From Colletes latitarsis (lineage: Eukaryota > Arthropoda > Insecta > Hymenoptera > Colletidae), in the NCBI RefSeq assembly GCF_051014445.1, contig NC_135141.1:6944001-7008000 (forward strand): a stretch of 64,000 bases of DNA, read 5' to 3'. Made by a program: the position numbers and the translations under genes. Positions within the stretch are counted from its first letter, which is position 1, and each line of letters opens with the position of its first letter. The notes under the pieces are model-generated. The model made no database searches. It saw nothing but the letters and a program-made list of their open reading frames with translations, and was not told the origin of the DNA. Shown here in pieces: positions 9,718 through 20,807 of the stretch.

Positions 9718-10227
9718 CCCTGGCTGGGAGGGGGGCCCTGAGGGGAGCCTCCTCCCGCCAGGCGATGATGGGCCGAACCGGGTGGGTCCGGCCCACGGGG
9801 AGGCACCCTCGGTGGCCTGGAGCGGCCATGAGCTCCCGGCCGCCGAGGGGTAGAAACGGGGTCGCAGGCGGTTGCGAGTTGGGGCTCGCAGCCCGCCACT
9901 AAATGTGGCCCCGGGACGGATGGCGGCGGGATGGAGTGGCCCCGTCCTGCCGCTATGAGACAGAGTGTCTACCGGGGGGAACGTTTTTCCCCCCCGGGGA
10001 TGGGCGCAAAGCGCGGGCACGGGGAGGATACCGGAGGAATGCTTCGAGCGATTCCCGGTATCCTCCCAAATCGTGCGGAAGGGTCACCGTGGGGTTTTTA
10101 GTGGGTAGGTCCCGCGTCCGTCATTCTACGGGCGCGGGGAATCCCACACACCCCTCCCACCTCTCCCCAAAGAGGTGGGAGGGAGTCTTTCGAAGTTTTT
10201 CCCGTCGACAAAAAAAAAAAAAAAAAA
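8563..10227 (+). mobile_element. R1/SART-like LINE family A, copy 1 (5'-truncated)
   Basis: It is flanked by a 12-bp target duplication GGCTTGTAAGCA (8551-8562 and 10228-10239) and ends in a poly(A) of about 18 (10210-10227). The insert starts in the reverse-transcriptase C-terminal half and runs through a ~500-bp structured 3' UTR. The 3' UTR belongs to the subtype with CCGAACCGGGTGGGTCCGG (called A2 here), shared with the copies at 41361 and 55233. Confidence 0.9.
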
Positions 10228-11138
10228 GGCTTGTAAGCAAGCAGTCAGTTAGTAAGCGAGGAGGAAGCTAGTAAGGAAGTAGCATGCTATTGTGCAAGTG
10301 GTAAGGTAGTGAGCAAGCAGCAGGCTAGTCAGAAAGCTGTTAACTAATAAGAAAGCAGTGCGCTAGCATGCAAGCAGTATGCAAGAACGCAAGCAGCAAG
10401 CTAGTAAGAAAGCAGTTATCTAGTAAGGAAGCAGTATGCTAGTAAGCATGCTGTAGGCTAGAATGCAAGCGGCAAGCTAGTAAGCAAGCACTAAGCTAGG
10501 AAGCAAGGAGCAGGCTTGTAACAAAGCAGTTATCTAGTAAGGAAGCAGTAAGCTAGTAAGGAAGCACTAAGCTTGAAAGCAAGCTGCAAGCTAGCAAGCA
10601 AGCAGTAAGCGAGTATGCTAGCAGTAAGCGAGTAAGCTAGCAGTAAGCTAGTAAGCAAGCAATAAGCTAAAAAAGCACGCAGCATGCTAGTGAGCATGCA
10701 GTAAGCGAGTAGGCTGGCAGTAAGTTAGTAAGCAAGCAGTGAGCCGGCGTGAAAGCAATTACCTTGTAAGCAAGCAGTAAGCTAGTATGCAACCAGTGAG
10801 CTAGTAAGGGAGGAGGAAGCTAGTAAGGAAGCAGTAAGCTTGTAAGCAAGCAGTAAGCTGGCATGAAAAGAATTAGCTTGTAAGCAAGCAGTAAGCTAGT
10901 ATGCAAGCATTGACCTAGTCAGCGAGCAGGGAGCTAGTAAGGAAGCAGTATGCTAGTAAGCAAGCTGTAAGCTAGTAAGTAACCAGTAAGCTAGTATTCA
11001 AGCAGTAAGCTAGCAAGGAAGCAGTATGCTAGTAACCAAGCAGTAAGCTAGAAAGCAAGCAGCAAGCTAGTAAGCACGCAGTAAGCTAGCAGGCAAGAAG
11101 AGAGTGAGTAAGCGATGAGGGAGCTAGTAGGGAAGCAG
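10228..11138 (+). repeat. 19-bp satellite, block 2
   Basis: Same unit and orientation as block 1, with high unit divergence. No gene. Confidence 0.9.
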
Positions 11139-11767
11139 TATGCCAGTAACGATTAACTAGCTGATTCGACAAACGGAATTACACGTAGGTTACTAGTATG
11201 AATTTGCTTACGCAATCTATCCAGTAAAGCTACGGCTATACGTCGCTTGTCCGCTAACGAAAGTTCGAATAACTCGAACTATTCGAATCTGCGATAGCAT
11301 CAGCTGATGTGTCACAAGATGTTTCCTCAACGAAGGCTCGAATAACTCGAAACGATTCGGAGATTTTGGGAATTCTGCGGAGCGTGATCGTTTATTGATG
11401 TGCTCCCGGCAGGAACCTGATTAAGAGTGACGGACGTGCACGAGCTGCCAAAAGTTACGCGTGAGAGGGGGAATCCTCCGACACGCGGCGCTGCCGCCGT
11501 GTCTTTCATCCGACATTTCCTAACGTATAAACGTACCTTTTCTCTGTACTCGTACGTTGAACTGATTGTTCGAACTCGTACGTTACTTGGTCGATCGCGT
11601 GACTTTCTGAAAACACCCGAAAATTACGGTTTTTCTAGTCTATATTGTGTCGCGTAACGGACGCCGCAGCCGAGAGTACTGTGGTCGGTTAGGAACCTCG
11701 AAAACAACACTGTTTAACGAATTTTATTTTATGTCCAAACACCTCGAATTAATGCGATATATAAACA
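11139..11767. mobile_element. LTR-like non-coding insertion, short relative of the one at 13171
   Basis: This 629-bp non-satellite segment has no meaningful ORF. Its right two thirds align by eye with the end of the 13171-14841 insertion: a shared block around GATTAAGAGTGACGGACG, then GATCGATCGCGTGA-like and ACGAATTTTATTTTA motifs, and both end ...TAAACA at the satellite. The left end (CGATTAACTAGC) has no TG start, so it is probably truncated. Family unknown; possibly an old solo LTR. Confidence 0.45.
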
Positions 11768-13170
11768 CAAGCAGTAACCTAGTAAGCGAGCATGGAGCTA
11801 GTAAGGGAGCAGAATGAAAGTAAGCAAGCAGAAGGCTAGCAAGCAACCAGTAAGCTAGCAAACAAGCAGCAAGCTAGTAAGCGAGAAGGAAGTTAGTAAG
11901 GAAGAAGTATACTAGTAACCAAGCAGTAAGATAGAAAGCAAGCAGCAAGCTAATAAGCAAACACTAAGCTAGAAAGCATGCAGAAAGCTAGTAAGCGAGC
12001 AGGGAGCTAGTAAGGAAGCAGTATGCTTGTAAGCAAGCAGTAAGCTAGTAAGCAAGCAGTGAGCTAGTAAGCAAGCAGGAAGCTAGAAAGCAAGATGAAA
12101 GCTAGTAGGGAAGCATTCGGCTAGTAAGTGAACAGTAAGTTAAGAAGAAAGCAGTAAGCTAGTAAGCGAGCCGGGAGCTAGTAAGTGAGCAAAATGCCAG
12201 AAAGAAAGCTGCAAGCTAGTAAGCAAGCAGCAAGCTACTAAGCAAGCAGTAAGCTAGTAAGCAAGCAGTGTTCTAGTAAGCAAGCAGGGAGCTAGAAAGC
12301 AAGAAGGAAGCAAGTAGGGAAGCATTCGGCTAGTAAGTGAGAACTAGGTTAGAAAGAAAGCCGTTAGCTAGTGTGCATGCAGTGAACTACTAAGCTAGTA
12401 AGCAAGCAGGAAGCTAGTAAGCAACCAGTAAGCTACTAAGTAAGATGTGAGCTAGTAAGCGAGGGTGAAGCTAGCAAGCAAGCAGTAATCTAGACAGCAA
12501 GCAGTGAACTAGTAAGCATGCTGGAAGCTAGCAAGCAAGCAGTAAGCTATAAAGCTAGCAGCAAGCTAGTAGGCAAGCAGTAAGCTATAAAGCAAGCAGT
12601 GAGCTAGTAAGCGAACAGGGAGCTAGTAAGGATGCAGTATGCTAGTAAGCACGCAGTAAGCTAGTAAGCAACCTGTAAGCTAGTATGCAAGCAGTAAGCT
12701 GGTATGAAAGCTGTAATCTAGTAGGCTAGCAGAAAGTTAGTAAGCAAGCATTGGGCTAATATGCAAGCAAGAAGCTAGTAAGGAAGCAGTAAGCTAGAAA
12801 GCTAGCGGCGGAACAGAACGCAAGCAGTAAGCGAGTAAGTTGGCAGTAAGCTAGTAAGCAAGCAGGGAGGTAGTAAGGAAACAGTATGCTCGAAAGCAAG
12901 CAGCAAGCTAGCAAGCAAAATGTAAGTTAGCAAGCAAGCAACAGGCTAGTAAGAAAACAATTTGCTAGTATGGAAGCAGTAGTCTAGTTGGCAAGCACTA
13001 AGCTAGAAAGCAAGGAGCAAGCTAGTAAGCAAGCAGTAAGCTATAAGGCATGCAGCAGGCTAGTAAGAAAGCAGTTAGCTAGTAAGCAAGCAGTATGCTA
13101 GCAAGCAAGCAGTAAGCTGGATAGCAAGCAGTGTGCTAGTAAGCGAGCAGTGAGCTAGTAAGGAAGCTTA
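11768..13170 (+). repeat. 19-bp satellite, block 3
   Basis: Plus orientation, same unit. No gene. Confidence 0.9.
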
Positions 13171-14841
13171 TGTTAGAATAGGGAGGGTTCAAATATTTTA
13201 ATTGAACACCTCGTCTAACGGAGGTCCGGATCGCGAGGGGATGGACGTTGGAAAAGTAGTATTTGGACGTTGAATTTATTTTCGCTTCGTCGATGATGCA
13301 ACGAAGCCGTTTATTGTAAAGTTTTCAGGACAAACACAAACACAGACTCTTAATGCTACGTGCGCCGGGACGTCTGGCCTGCGTCTGGCTAGAAAAAAGC
13401 CCCGCCGATGGGCCGTCTCCTTTTGGCGGTTCGCGTCACTCTATCCGGAAACAAAAGAAACGAGTCTATGCGTAAATACCGAATAAGGTGAGTCAGGTTG
13501 TCCGTCTCGTTCTAAGGTTCACGCGCTCTTGGTTGTGCTTGTCGCACTCAAGAGCGGGAAACTCGGCCGCCGCGTTACGCAGCTAAGCTAGTGGACTGTA
13601 TGTGTGAACGTTCCCTTTAAACCAGGAAACGTTTGGCTGCAGATTTGGAAGACGAGAAACGATCTCGATTTTTCGGCGACTGCTAATTTCGAATGTCGTA
13701 GGAGAGGTTAACAGAGGGAGGTTGTAGGCTCCAACTATTTGCCTGCTCCTCAGCCGTTTACCATCCTCGTAATGCGTACGGGCACTGTGTGGTGCAGCAC
13801 CTTTACAGCGCATGCAGCGACTGATAATTATAGTGCGTACACCACAGCGCTATACAGAGCGGTTCTACGCACGGTGTCCGTACACACTGGTGATGTGAAC
13901 TGCGCTCTAGCTGGTCGCCGGATGCCGGAACTCAAGTATTGTCCCGAACACCGACTGGAGGACGGTAAGACCACCCAGGGTATACACGCCACGAAGGCCC
14001 CCAAGGGTGTGTTCGAACCGTTCGACAGTTGAGAGAGGTTCGAGATTCAAATTCGAAACCTCGGACACGACCTCTGATTGCAGCGATACGTGTCTGATTT
14101 CAGACTGACGTGGACTATAGCCACCGCTGAATAGAAATTTCGGAATATAATTCACGAAATTTTACAGTCGCTTTGATCTGGTCGAAACCCGACCTGATCT
14201 ATATCGAATTATAACGAGTTGCGAAGGGAATCACGGGAAGGAATTGATTCACAATCCGTCCTCGTATTCGATTCCTTTCCTCGTTTACGATTTTTTAATT
14301 TAAATTGTAAACGGGTTACGGAAGGAGTCACGGTAAAAGATTGTTTTTACAATCCGTTCTCGTATGGAGTCCTTCCTGTTCCACGTTTAGAATTTATTCG
14401 AAAAGTTCGAGTGACTCGTAACAGTTCGAGAACAATGGAATGTCCTAGGAGCGGGATCGTATGCCCATGTGCTCCTTGCCGGTTCCAGATTAAGAGTGAC
14501 GGACGAGCACGTACAGTCAGGATGCTCGCTCGAAGGGTGAAACCTCCGTAGAGCGGCGCTGTGAACGTTTTTTGAGTCCGTCTTTGTCTAATACAAAATT
14601 GTCGTACCTTCTCTAGACACGCGCGTCGAAACTTTCGTTTCGAAATTGAGCGTTACGTGATCGATCGCGTGAGGTCTCGAAAAAAACCCGAGAGCGCCTG
14701 TTTTTCTATCCCGTACTGTTTTCGCGTAGCGGACACGACGACCGAGGTACCTCTGGTCTTACGTACGCCGAAAAAACAATACCGGGTGACGAATTTTATT
14801 TTACTCGAAAATACGTCGAATGAACGCGATATTTAAACAAG
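13171..14841. mobile_element. LTR-like non-coding insertion, 1.67 kb
   Basis: It starts TGTTAGAATAGG and ends TTTAAACA, so both ends have TGTT/AACA inverted termini of the LTR type. No target duplication is evident. There is no protein-coding capacity (longest ORFs about 100 codons, no motifs). It contains an internal imperfect duplication of about 95 bp (about 14217-14310 and 14311-14400: GGAAT/GAGTCACGG...ACAATCCGT). AATAAA-like signals on the minus strand near 13270 and 13310 suggest it may read right to left. It is probably a long solo LTR of an unidentified gypsy or BEL element. Confidence 0.45.
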
Positions 14842-15784
14842 TATGCTAGTAAGAATGCACTAAGATGGTATGCAATCAGTAAGCTAGTAAGCAAGCTGCA
14901 GGCTAGTAAGAAAGCAGTTAGCTAGTAAGAAAGCAGTGGGCTAGAAAGAAAGCAGTAAGGTAGTAAGCAACCAGCTAGCTAGTAAGCAAGCAGTAAGCCA
15001 GTGACAATGCAGTAAGATAGTGAGAAATCAGTATGATAGTAAGCAAGCAGTAAGCTAGAAAGCAAGCAGCAGACTAGTAAGAAAGCAGTCAGCTGTTGAG
15101 CAAGCAGTAAACTGGTAAGCAACCAGTAAACATGTAAGCAAGCAGTAAGCTGGTAAGAAAGCAGTTAGCTAGTAAGCAAGTAGTAAGCTACTAAGCATGC
15201 AGTAAGCTAGTAAGCGAGCAGGAAGCTAGTAAGGAAGCAGCATGCTAGTAAGCAAGCTGTATGCCAGTAAGCAACCAGTAAGCTTGTAAGCAAGCAGTAA
15301 GCCAGTGACAATGCAGTAAGATAGTGAGAAATCAGTATGATAGTAAGCAAGCAGTAAGCTAGAAAGCAAGCAGCAGGCTAGTAAGAAAGCAGCAAGCGAG
15401 TAAGCTAGCAGTAATTTAGTAAGCAAGCAGTAAGGTAGTAAGCAAACAGTAAGCTGTGAAGAAAGCAGTTAGCAAGTAAGAAACTAGTAGGCTAGTGAGC
15501 AAGCAGTGTGCTAGTTAGCGAGCAGGGAGCTAGTAAGCAACCAGTAACATAGTAAGCATGCAGTAAGTTAGTAATCCAGCAGTGAGCTAGTAAGCCAGGT
15601 GGAAGCATGTAAGCAAGCAGTAATCTAGTAAGCAAGCAGTGAGCTAGTAAGCAAGCAGGAAGCTAGTAAGGAAGCAGTATGCTAGAAAGCAAACAGTTAG
15701 CTAGCAATCAAGAAGTAAGCTAGTAAGCATGCAGTGAACTAGTAAGCAAGGTAGAAGATATTAAGAAAGCAGTTTGATAGTAAG
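14842..15784 (+). repeat. 19-bp satellite, block 4
   Basis: Plus orientation. A ~100-bp stretch at about 14997-15100 is repeated almost exactly at about 15300-15400, showing local higher-order duplication. It ends at the copia insertion. Confidence 0.9.
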
Positions 15785-15998
15785 TGTTGTAGTTTGGTTA
15801 AGTATTTCATTATAATATGGTTATTGGAATTAGGTTTTACAAAATTATACTGTATTCCTTATTCTACAAGAGTTCTAGCACGACTGCCTGCTGAATTCAA
15901 TTGTATTACAACAGTGACATTGTTCACTGTGGGATGGCGCCACGGATAGCCAGATAAACTATGATTAATGAGGTTGAAATAAATCATTATTTACAACA
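15785..15998 (-). repeat. 3' LTR of the copia element
   Basis: 214 bp, TG...CA ends, near-identical to 20595-20807. It is the 3' LTR because the genes read right to left. Confidence 0.92.
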
Positions 15999-16143
15999 CG
16001 CCTCCTTGATTTTTCAACATCATATTGTAAAATTTGATATTAGCTTTAGTTGTACAGTGACTCTTATTTGATTGGTCACTTGTGTTCTTAACTTTCTATT
16101 TATTTACTTATAAAAAATTTTGTTTACTATTGTTTTAAACAGC

Positions 16144-19100
16144 TCAAATTAATCTTAACGATTCTCTATTCTTGACAAACTTCACTTTATTTAAACTTTT
16201 TGTAAGTATATCTGCTTGATTTGAATCTGAATTAATTTTTACAATGTCTATTATACCTTTTTCATAGTTCTCATTAATAAAGTGATATTGCACTTCTATA
16301 TGCTTTGAGTTCTTTGTATAGTTGCCTAATTTGCCTATAGCTATCGCGCCGGAATTATCTTCTTATACTTTGATAGGTTTTGTAATTTTCAAATTGAAAG
16401 ATTCACTCAAAAGATTTCTTAGAAATAAAATTTCGGTTACGGCTTCAGATAAGGCAACATATTCGGCAAAAGTGGAACACTTAGTAACACTATTTTGTTT
16501 ACGTGTTTTCCAATACACTACATTTCCATACAAGCTTATAACATAGCCTGTTGTAGATTTTCTATCTGAGTTGTCACCAGCATAATCAGAATCTACCATA
16601 CAAATTAAACTAGCAGTCTTTAAGTTGTCATCAGAATATGTTAGTTGCAAGTCTTTAGTCTTATACAGGTATTTTAAAACTTTTAATGCATATTTAAAAT
16701 GCGTGGCATTGTAACAACCTTGATATCTACTTAAATAATTTATGCTGTATGAGATATCAGGTCTCGTACCTGTACTTATGTATAGAAGTTCACCTATTAC
16801 ATTTCTGTATTTAATTGTTTCATCGATTTCGTTTGCTTGTTCTAATTTTAAATTGCTCTCCATAGGAGTATCGTGCAGTTTTGCGTTATCTAGATTGTAT
16901 TTTACAGCCAAAGATTCAATGTATTTTGTTTGGCTTAATGACATTATTTTTCGATCATCACTATAGTCAATATTTATTCCTATATAAGTCTTAACTTTTC
17001 CTAAATCTTTCATGGAAAAATTTTGCATCAAACTCGCTTTCACTTCATCGATTTTATTTTTATTTTTGCAACATATTAGAAGATCATCAACAAACACTAG
17101 AATATATATTGAATCTATGCTCGTATTACTTACGAATAAGCAGTAATCATAATTACTTCTTATAAAGTTCAACTTTTTTACACACTGGTTAAAACAGTTG
17201 TACCATGCTCTGGGACTTTCTCTAAGGCCATATAGAGCCCTTTGCAGTTTGCAAACCTTGTTTTAACCTGTTTCATAACCTGTCGGTTCATTAATATAAA
17301 TTTCTGATTTTACTTTGCCGTTCAAGAAGGCAGTTTCCACATTCATCTGATCAATGTACAAATTATTCGCACAACAATAACTTAACAGGACTTTCAAGGT
17401 CTGCATTCTGCCGACTGGTGAATATACGTCTTCTAAACGTTTTTGTTGTTGGAAGCCTCTGATAACTAATCTAGCTTTATATGTATTATCATCCTTCTTT
17501 TTGTATACCCATTTAACATCAATTACCTTTTTATCTTTGGGTTTGTCTACAACAAACCAAGTTTTATTTTTTTTCAAACTTTCTATCTCTGAGTTCTTAG
17601 CCTTTTGCCAAGTTTTCGACTCTTTGGAGTTAATTGCCTCTTCAAATGTACTTGGTACGTTTGCATTCACATAGTTAACATAAATAAAATGAGCAACGGG
17701 GTTACCAAATCTCTCAATGGGTTTAACTATTCCGTTTGATCTTTTTCTTTGTATTGGTACCTTATTTTTATTTTGTGAATTTAAGTTATCATCAAAAACA
17801 TTATCACTATTATCATCATTACTTGAAGTCGATTCATTATCACTATCAATACTAGTATTTGATTCATTTTCTAAATTTAAACTTAATGTGTTTTCATCAT
17901 CATAATCTGAATCTTTGTTTTCTACAGATTTTTGTAAGCATATAAGCTCTTTACTATCCTCAATTACTCTTACATGCCTTGCATTTATGACTCTGTTACT
18001 TACAAGTACTCTATAGCTATTTTCGTTATAACCTACAAGTACGCCTACTTTCGCTTTATCGTCCCATTTATTTTCTCTTAATTCTTCTGGAATTTTTAGA
18101 AAGACCCGACTGCCATATATTTTAATATGCTTAACACTTGGTTTTTTCCAAAGAAAATTTCGAAGGGCGTTTTATTTTCATTCGTATTTGCGATATTACG
18201 ATTCTTTAGATAAGCGATCGTTTTCATAATCTCTGGCCAATATCTACGATCTATATTGGCTTCTTTAGCTAAACACCTGCCCATATCCATTGTGGATCTA
18301 TTATATCTCTCAGCCACACCATTTAGTTTATGAACATATGGTGGGCACGGTAAAATATTAATACCCTTGTCTCTCGCAAAATTATAAATTTCCTTATTTA
18401 AGTATTCTTTCCCGATATCACATCTTAGTTTCTTTACTCTTTTGTTGAATCTATTTTCGACTAAGTTGACAAATTCTCTGAAACAATTGGCTGTTTCGGA
18501 TTTACTTCTTATACAATATATCTTTGTACATTTACTGTAATCATCTATGAATGTTAAGAAATATTTTTCACCGCCATAACCTATGGTTCGGTGAGGACCA
18601 TTTACGTCCGTGTGAATCAATACTAATATTTCACTTGCTTTAGATCTATCATTTTTAAATGGTACTTTTGACATTTTACTTTCAATACAATTTGCACAAG
18701 TAAGTAAATAATTTTCTAATTTTGTTGGTAAACCTTCTACTAATTTAGAATTTACAAGTTTACTAAGGTATTGAAAATTAACATGACCTAAAGCCCTATG
18801 GCATTTTTCCTTTTCAGTGATTTTTGCTGTATTCGCATGCACACTTTTGATTTCATTTTCTATTAGAGCACTTTTCATTTTATATAAACCATTAACTTTG
18901 TTAGCTACTGCTATTAACTTTCTATTTATATTATATATTTTGGCAGTTTCGTTTTTAGCTATTATAGTGCTATTTTCGGTTATTTTTGAAAAACTAAGCA
19001 AATTCTTTTTTATTCCTTCGACATAATACACGTTTGTTAATTTGACTTTAGTTTCTTCATAATAGTTTTCAAATATTGTATCAATAGTGCCTAGTTTTGT

Positions 19101-20231
19101 CGCTTCAATGCATTTGCCATCTGGCAGCTTAACACTTACAGGATTTCTTAAAACTACATGTTTACAAAAGTATTTATCGCTATTTACAATGTGGTCTGTA
19201 CAGCCACTATCAAGCAACCATTCGATTTCATTCTCACTGGCACTTTCTCTTTTCTTTGTTGACATTTTGAGGGTAACACTCACTTTTAACACTTGTGCTG
19301 TCCATGATTCACGAGCATCCTCGCTGAATGGTCCAGCTCCTTGATAGTATCCATATGAGCTGCTTCGACCTCGTTCTTGTTGTGAAGTTCCTCGTCCTCG
19401 GCTTCGTCCTCGCGATGATTCTCGCTGGCTCCGCTGAGTTCCTCTGCCTAAGTAGCGTTGAGCCCCTCTGCCTCTGTAGCTCTGTTGTGTTTTCCAATGG
19501 TTCTTCTGAGGATGTCCAGTTTCACAGTCATCGTAGCCTTCTCTCGTTCTAGCGTTGAACGTGCTTACGTTTGTTTTTCTGTCACTGTCATTCTTTGACA
19601 GGTTCTTCTCCTTTATCTTGGACTTGACGTATTCAACTGTCCTTTGGTCTTCTTTGACTAGATCAATAAAGTCTCCTATGTAACTATAACTAGGAGGTAG
19701 AGCTTTAATCAGGTGTCTTAACTTTTCTTCTTCGCTCAGCTGTCCACCAGCTGATTTGAACTCATTGCAGGCCTTCTCAAAATCCACGAAGAAATCTTCT
19801 ACTTTGCCATAACTTTTTAACTTGACTTCTTTTAGCTTCCCTCTGTTTATAATTTGAAGTGATGTGGATTTGGTAGAGTATATACTCTCTAGTTTAGATA
19901 ACATTTCAAATGTTGTAGCGCACTCACTAATATACTCTAATTGTTTGTCTGACACTGCACTTATCAATATGGTTTTTGCTTTTAGATCACGTTTCTTCCA
20001 AGTTGCTTCATTCTCGTCTGCGTTTCTTTCTCTCTTTGCTTGCACGTCGCACACTTTATATTCTAATAGAGTCAGCAGTCTGAACTTCCAACTTTTAAAA
20101 TTTGCTCCATCGAATACTGGAATACTAATGTCATCAATTTTTGCTTGCATAGCCATGATTCCTAGCTCTTTATTATTTGAATTGCACTCATTCTCACTTT
20201 TCAAACGTAACACACCTTTGGTTATTTTCAA
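16144..20231 (-). pseudogene. Copia gag-pol polyprotein, frameshifted
   Basis: Order from the right: Gag of the UBN2 type (PVFDGANFKSWKFRL, then Arg/Gly-rich RGRGAQRYLGRGTQ in place of a clear CCHC knuckle); aspartic protease WLLDSGCTDHIV; pre-integrase CHRALGHVNFQYLSKL with CANC; integrase HTDVNGPHRTIGYGGEKYF; reverse transcriptase with VFVDDLLI; RNase H ending about 16144. Lesions: a one-base loss in an A run near 18146, a TAA at 17263-17265 just before the conserved YGLRESPRAW region, and a TAA at 16363-16365 in RNase H. The tail NQADILTK is still recognisable. The first ATG is at 20231; an internal Met 24 codons later, followed by the usual Gag start, is an alternative. Confidence 0.88.
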
Positions 20232-20582
20232 GAAATTTCTTCAAATGCAGTTTTTGAATTTTTTTGCTTAATAGAAAATCTTCGCTTTTTACTTGATCAA
20301 ACAACTTTTTCTCTTCTTTTTGTACGGCTACTGGATTTTCAAAGGTTTCTTCCAATCTAGAAAGCATGTGTTTAGCCTTCCGTGTATAACCTCAAAATCG
20401 CCATGTGCTCTCACTTAGATCCATATGAATCGATTAATTGCACTTATTTAGTTGTTGCTATTTATTCTTTGCCCGCAACTTTAACACTTGTGGAATTATT
20501 TTCCACTTATATTTTGGGCACACTACCTGAATTTTTAAACAGAGTTTTCAAGAAAAGGTTTCGAACCAGAGTTTCCAACCAC

Positions 20583-20594
20583 GCTCTGCTACCA
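20583..20594 (-). other. Primer-binding site of the copia element (initiator Met-tRNA 3' end)
   Basis: Minus-strand TGGTAGCAGAGC sits directly after the 5' LTR and complements the 3'-terminal nucleotides, including CCA, of insect initiator tRNA-Met. Confidence 0.75.
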
Positions 20595-20807
20595 TGTGTA
20601 ATTTGGTTAAGTATTTTATTATAATATGGTTATTAAAATTAGGTTTTACAAAATTATACTGTATTCCTTATTCTACAAGAGTTCTAGCACGACTGCCTGC
20701 TGAATTCAATTGTATTACAACAGTGACATTGTACACTGTGGGATGGCGCCACGGATAGCCAGATAAACTATGATTAATGAAGTTGAGATGAATCATTATT
20801 TACAACA
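20595..20807 (-). repeat. 5' LTR of the copia element
   Basis: 213 bp, TGTTGTAAATAATG... on the minus strand, ending next to the primer-binding site. Confidence 0.92.

Larger units (their letters stand above)
15785..20807 (-). mobile_element. Ty1/copia LTR retrotransposon, nearly complete
   Basis: Two ~214-bp LTRs (15785-15998 and 20595-20807, TGTTGT...ACAACA, about nine differences) bound a single minus-strand gag-pol region. The left flank is GTAAG and the right flank GTAAA, consistent with an aged 5-bp duplication. The primer site is TGGTAGCAGAGC (minus strand, 20594-20583), matching the 3' end of initiator Met-tRNA. A purine tract (minus AAGGAGGCG) abuts the 3' LTR at 15999. The coding region carries one frameshift and two stops, so this copy is dead but fairly young. 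Confidence 0.92.
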
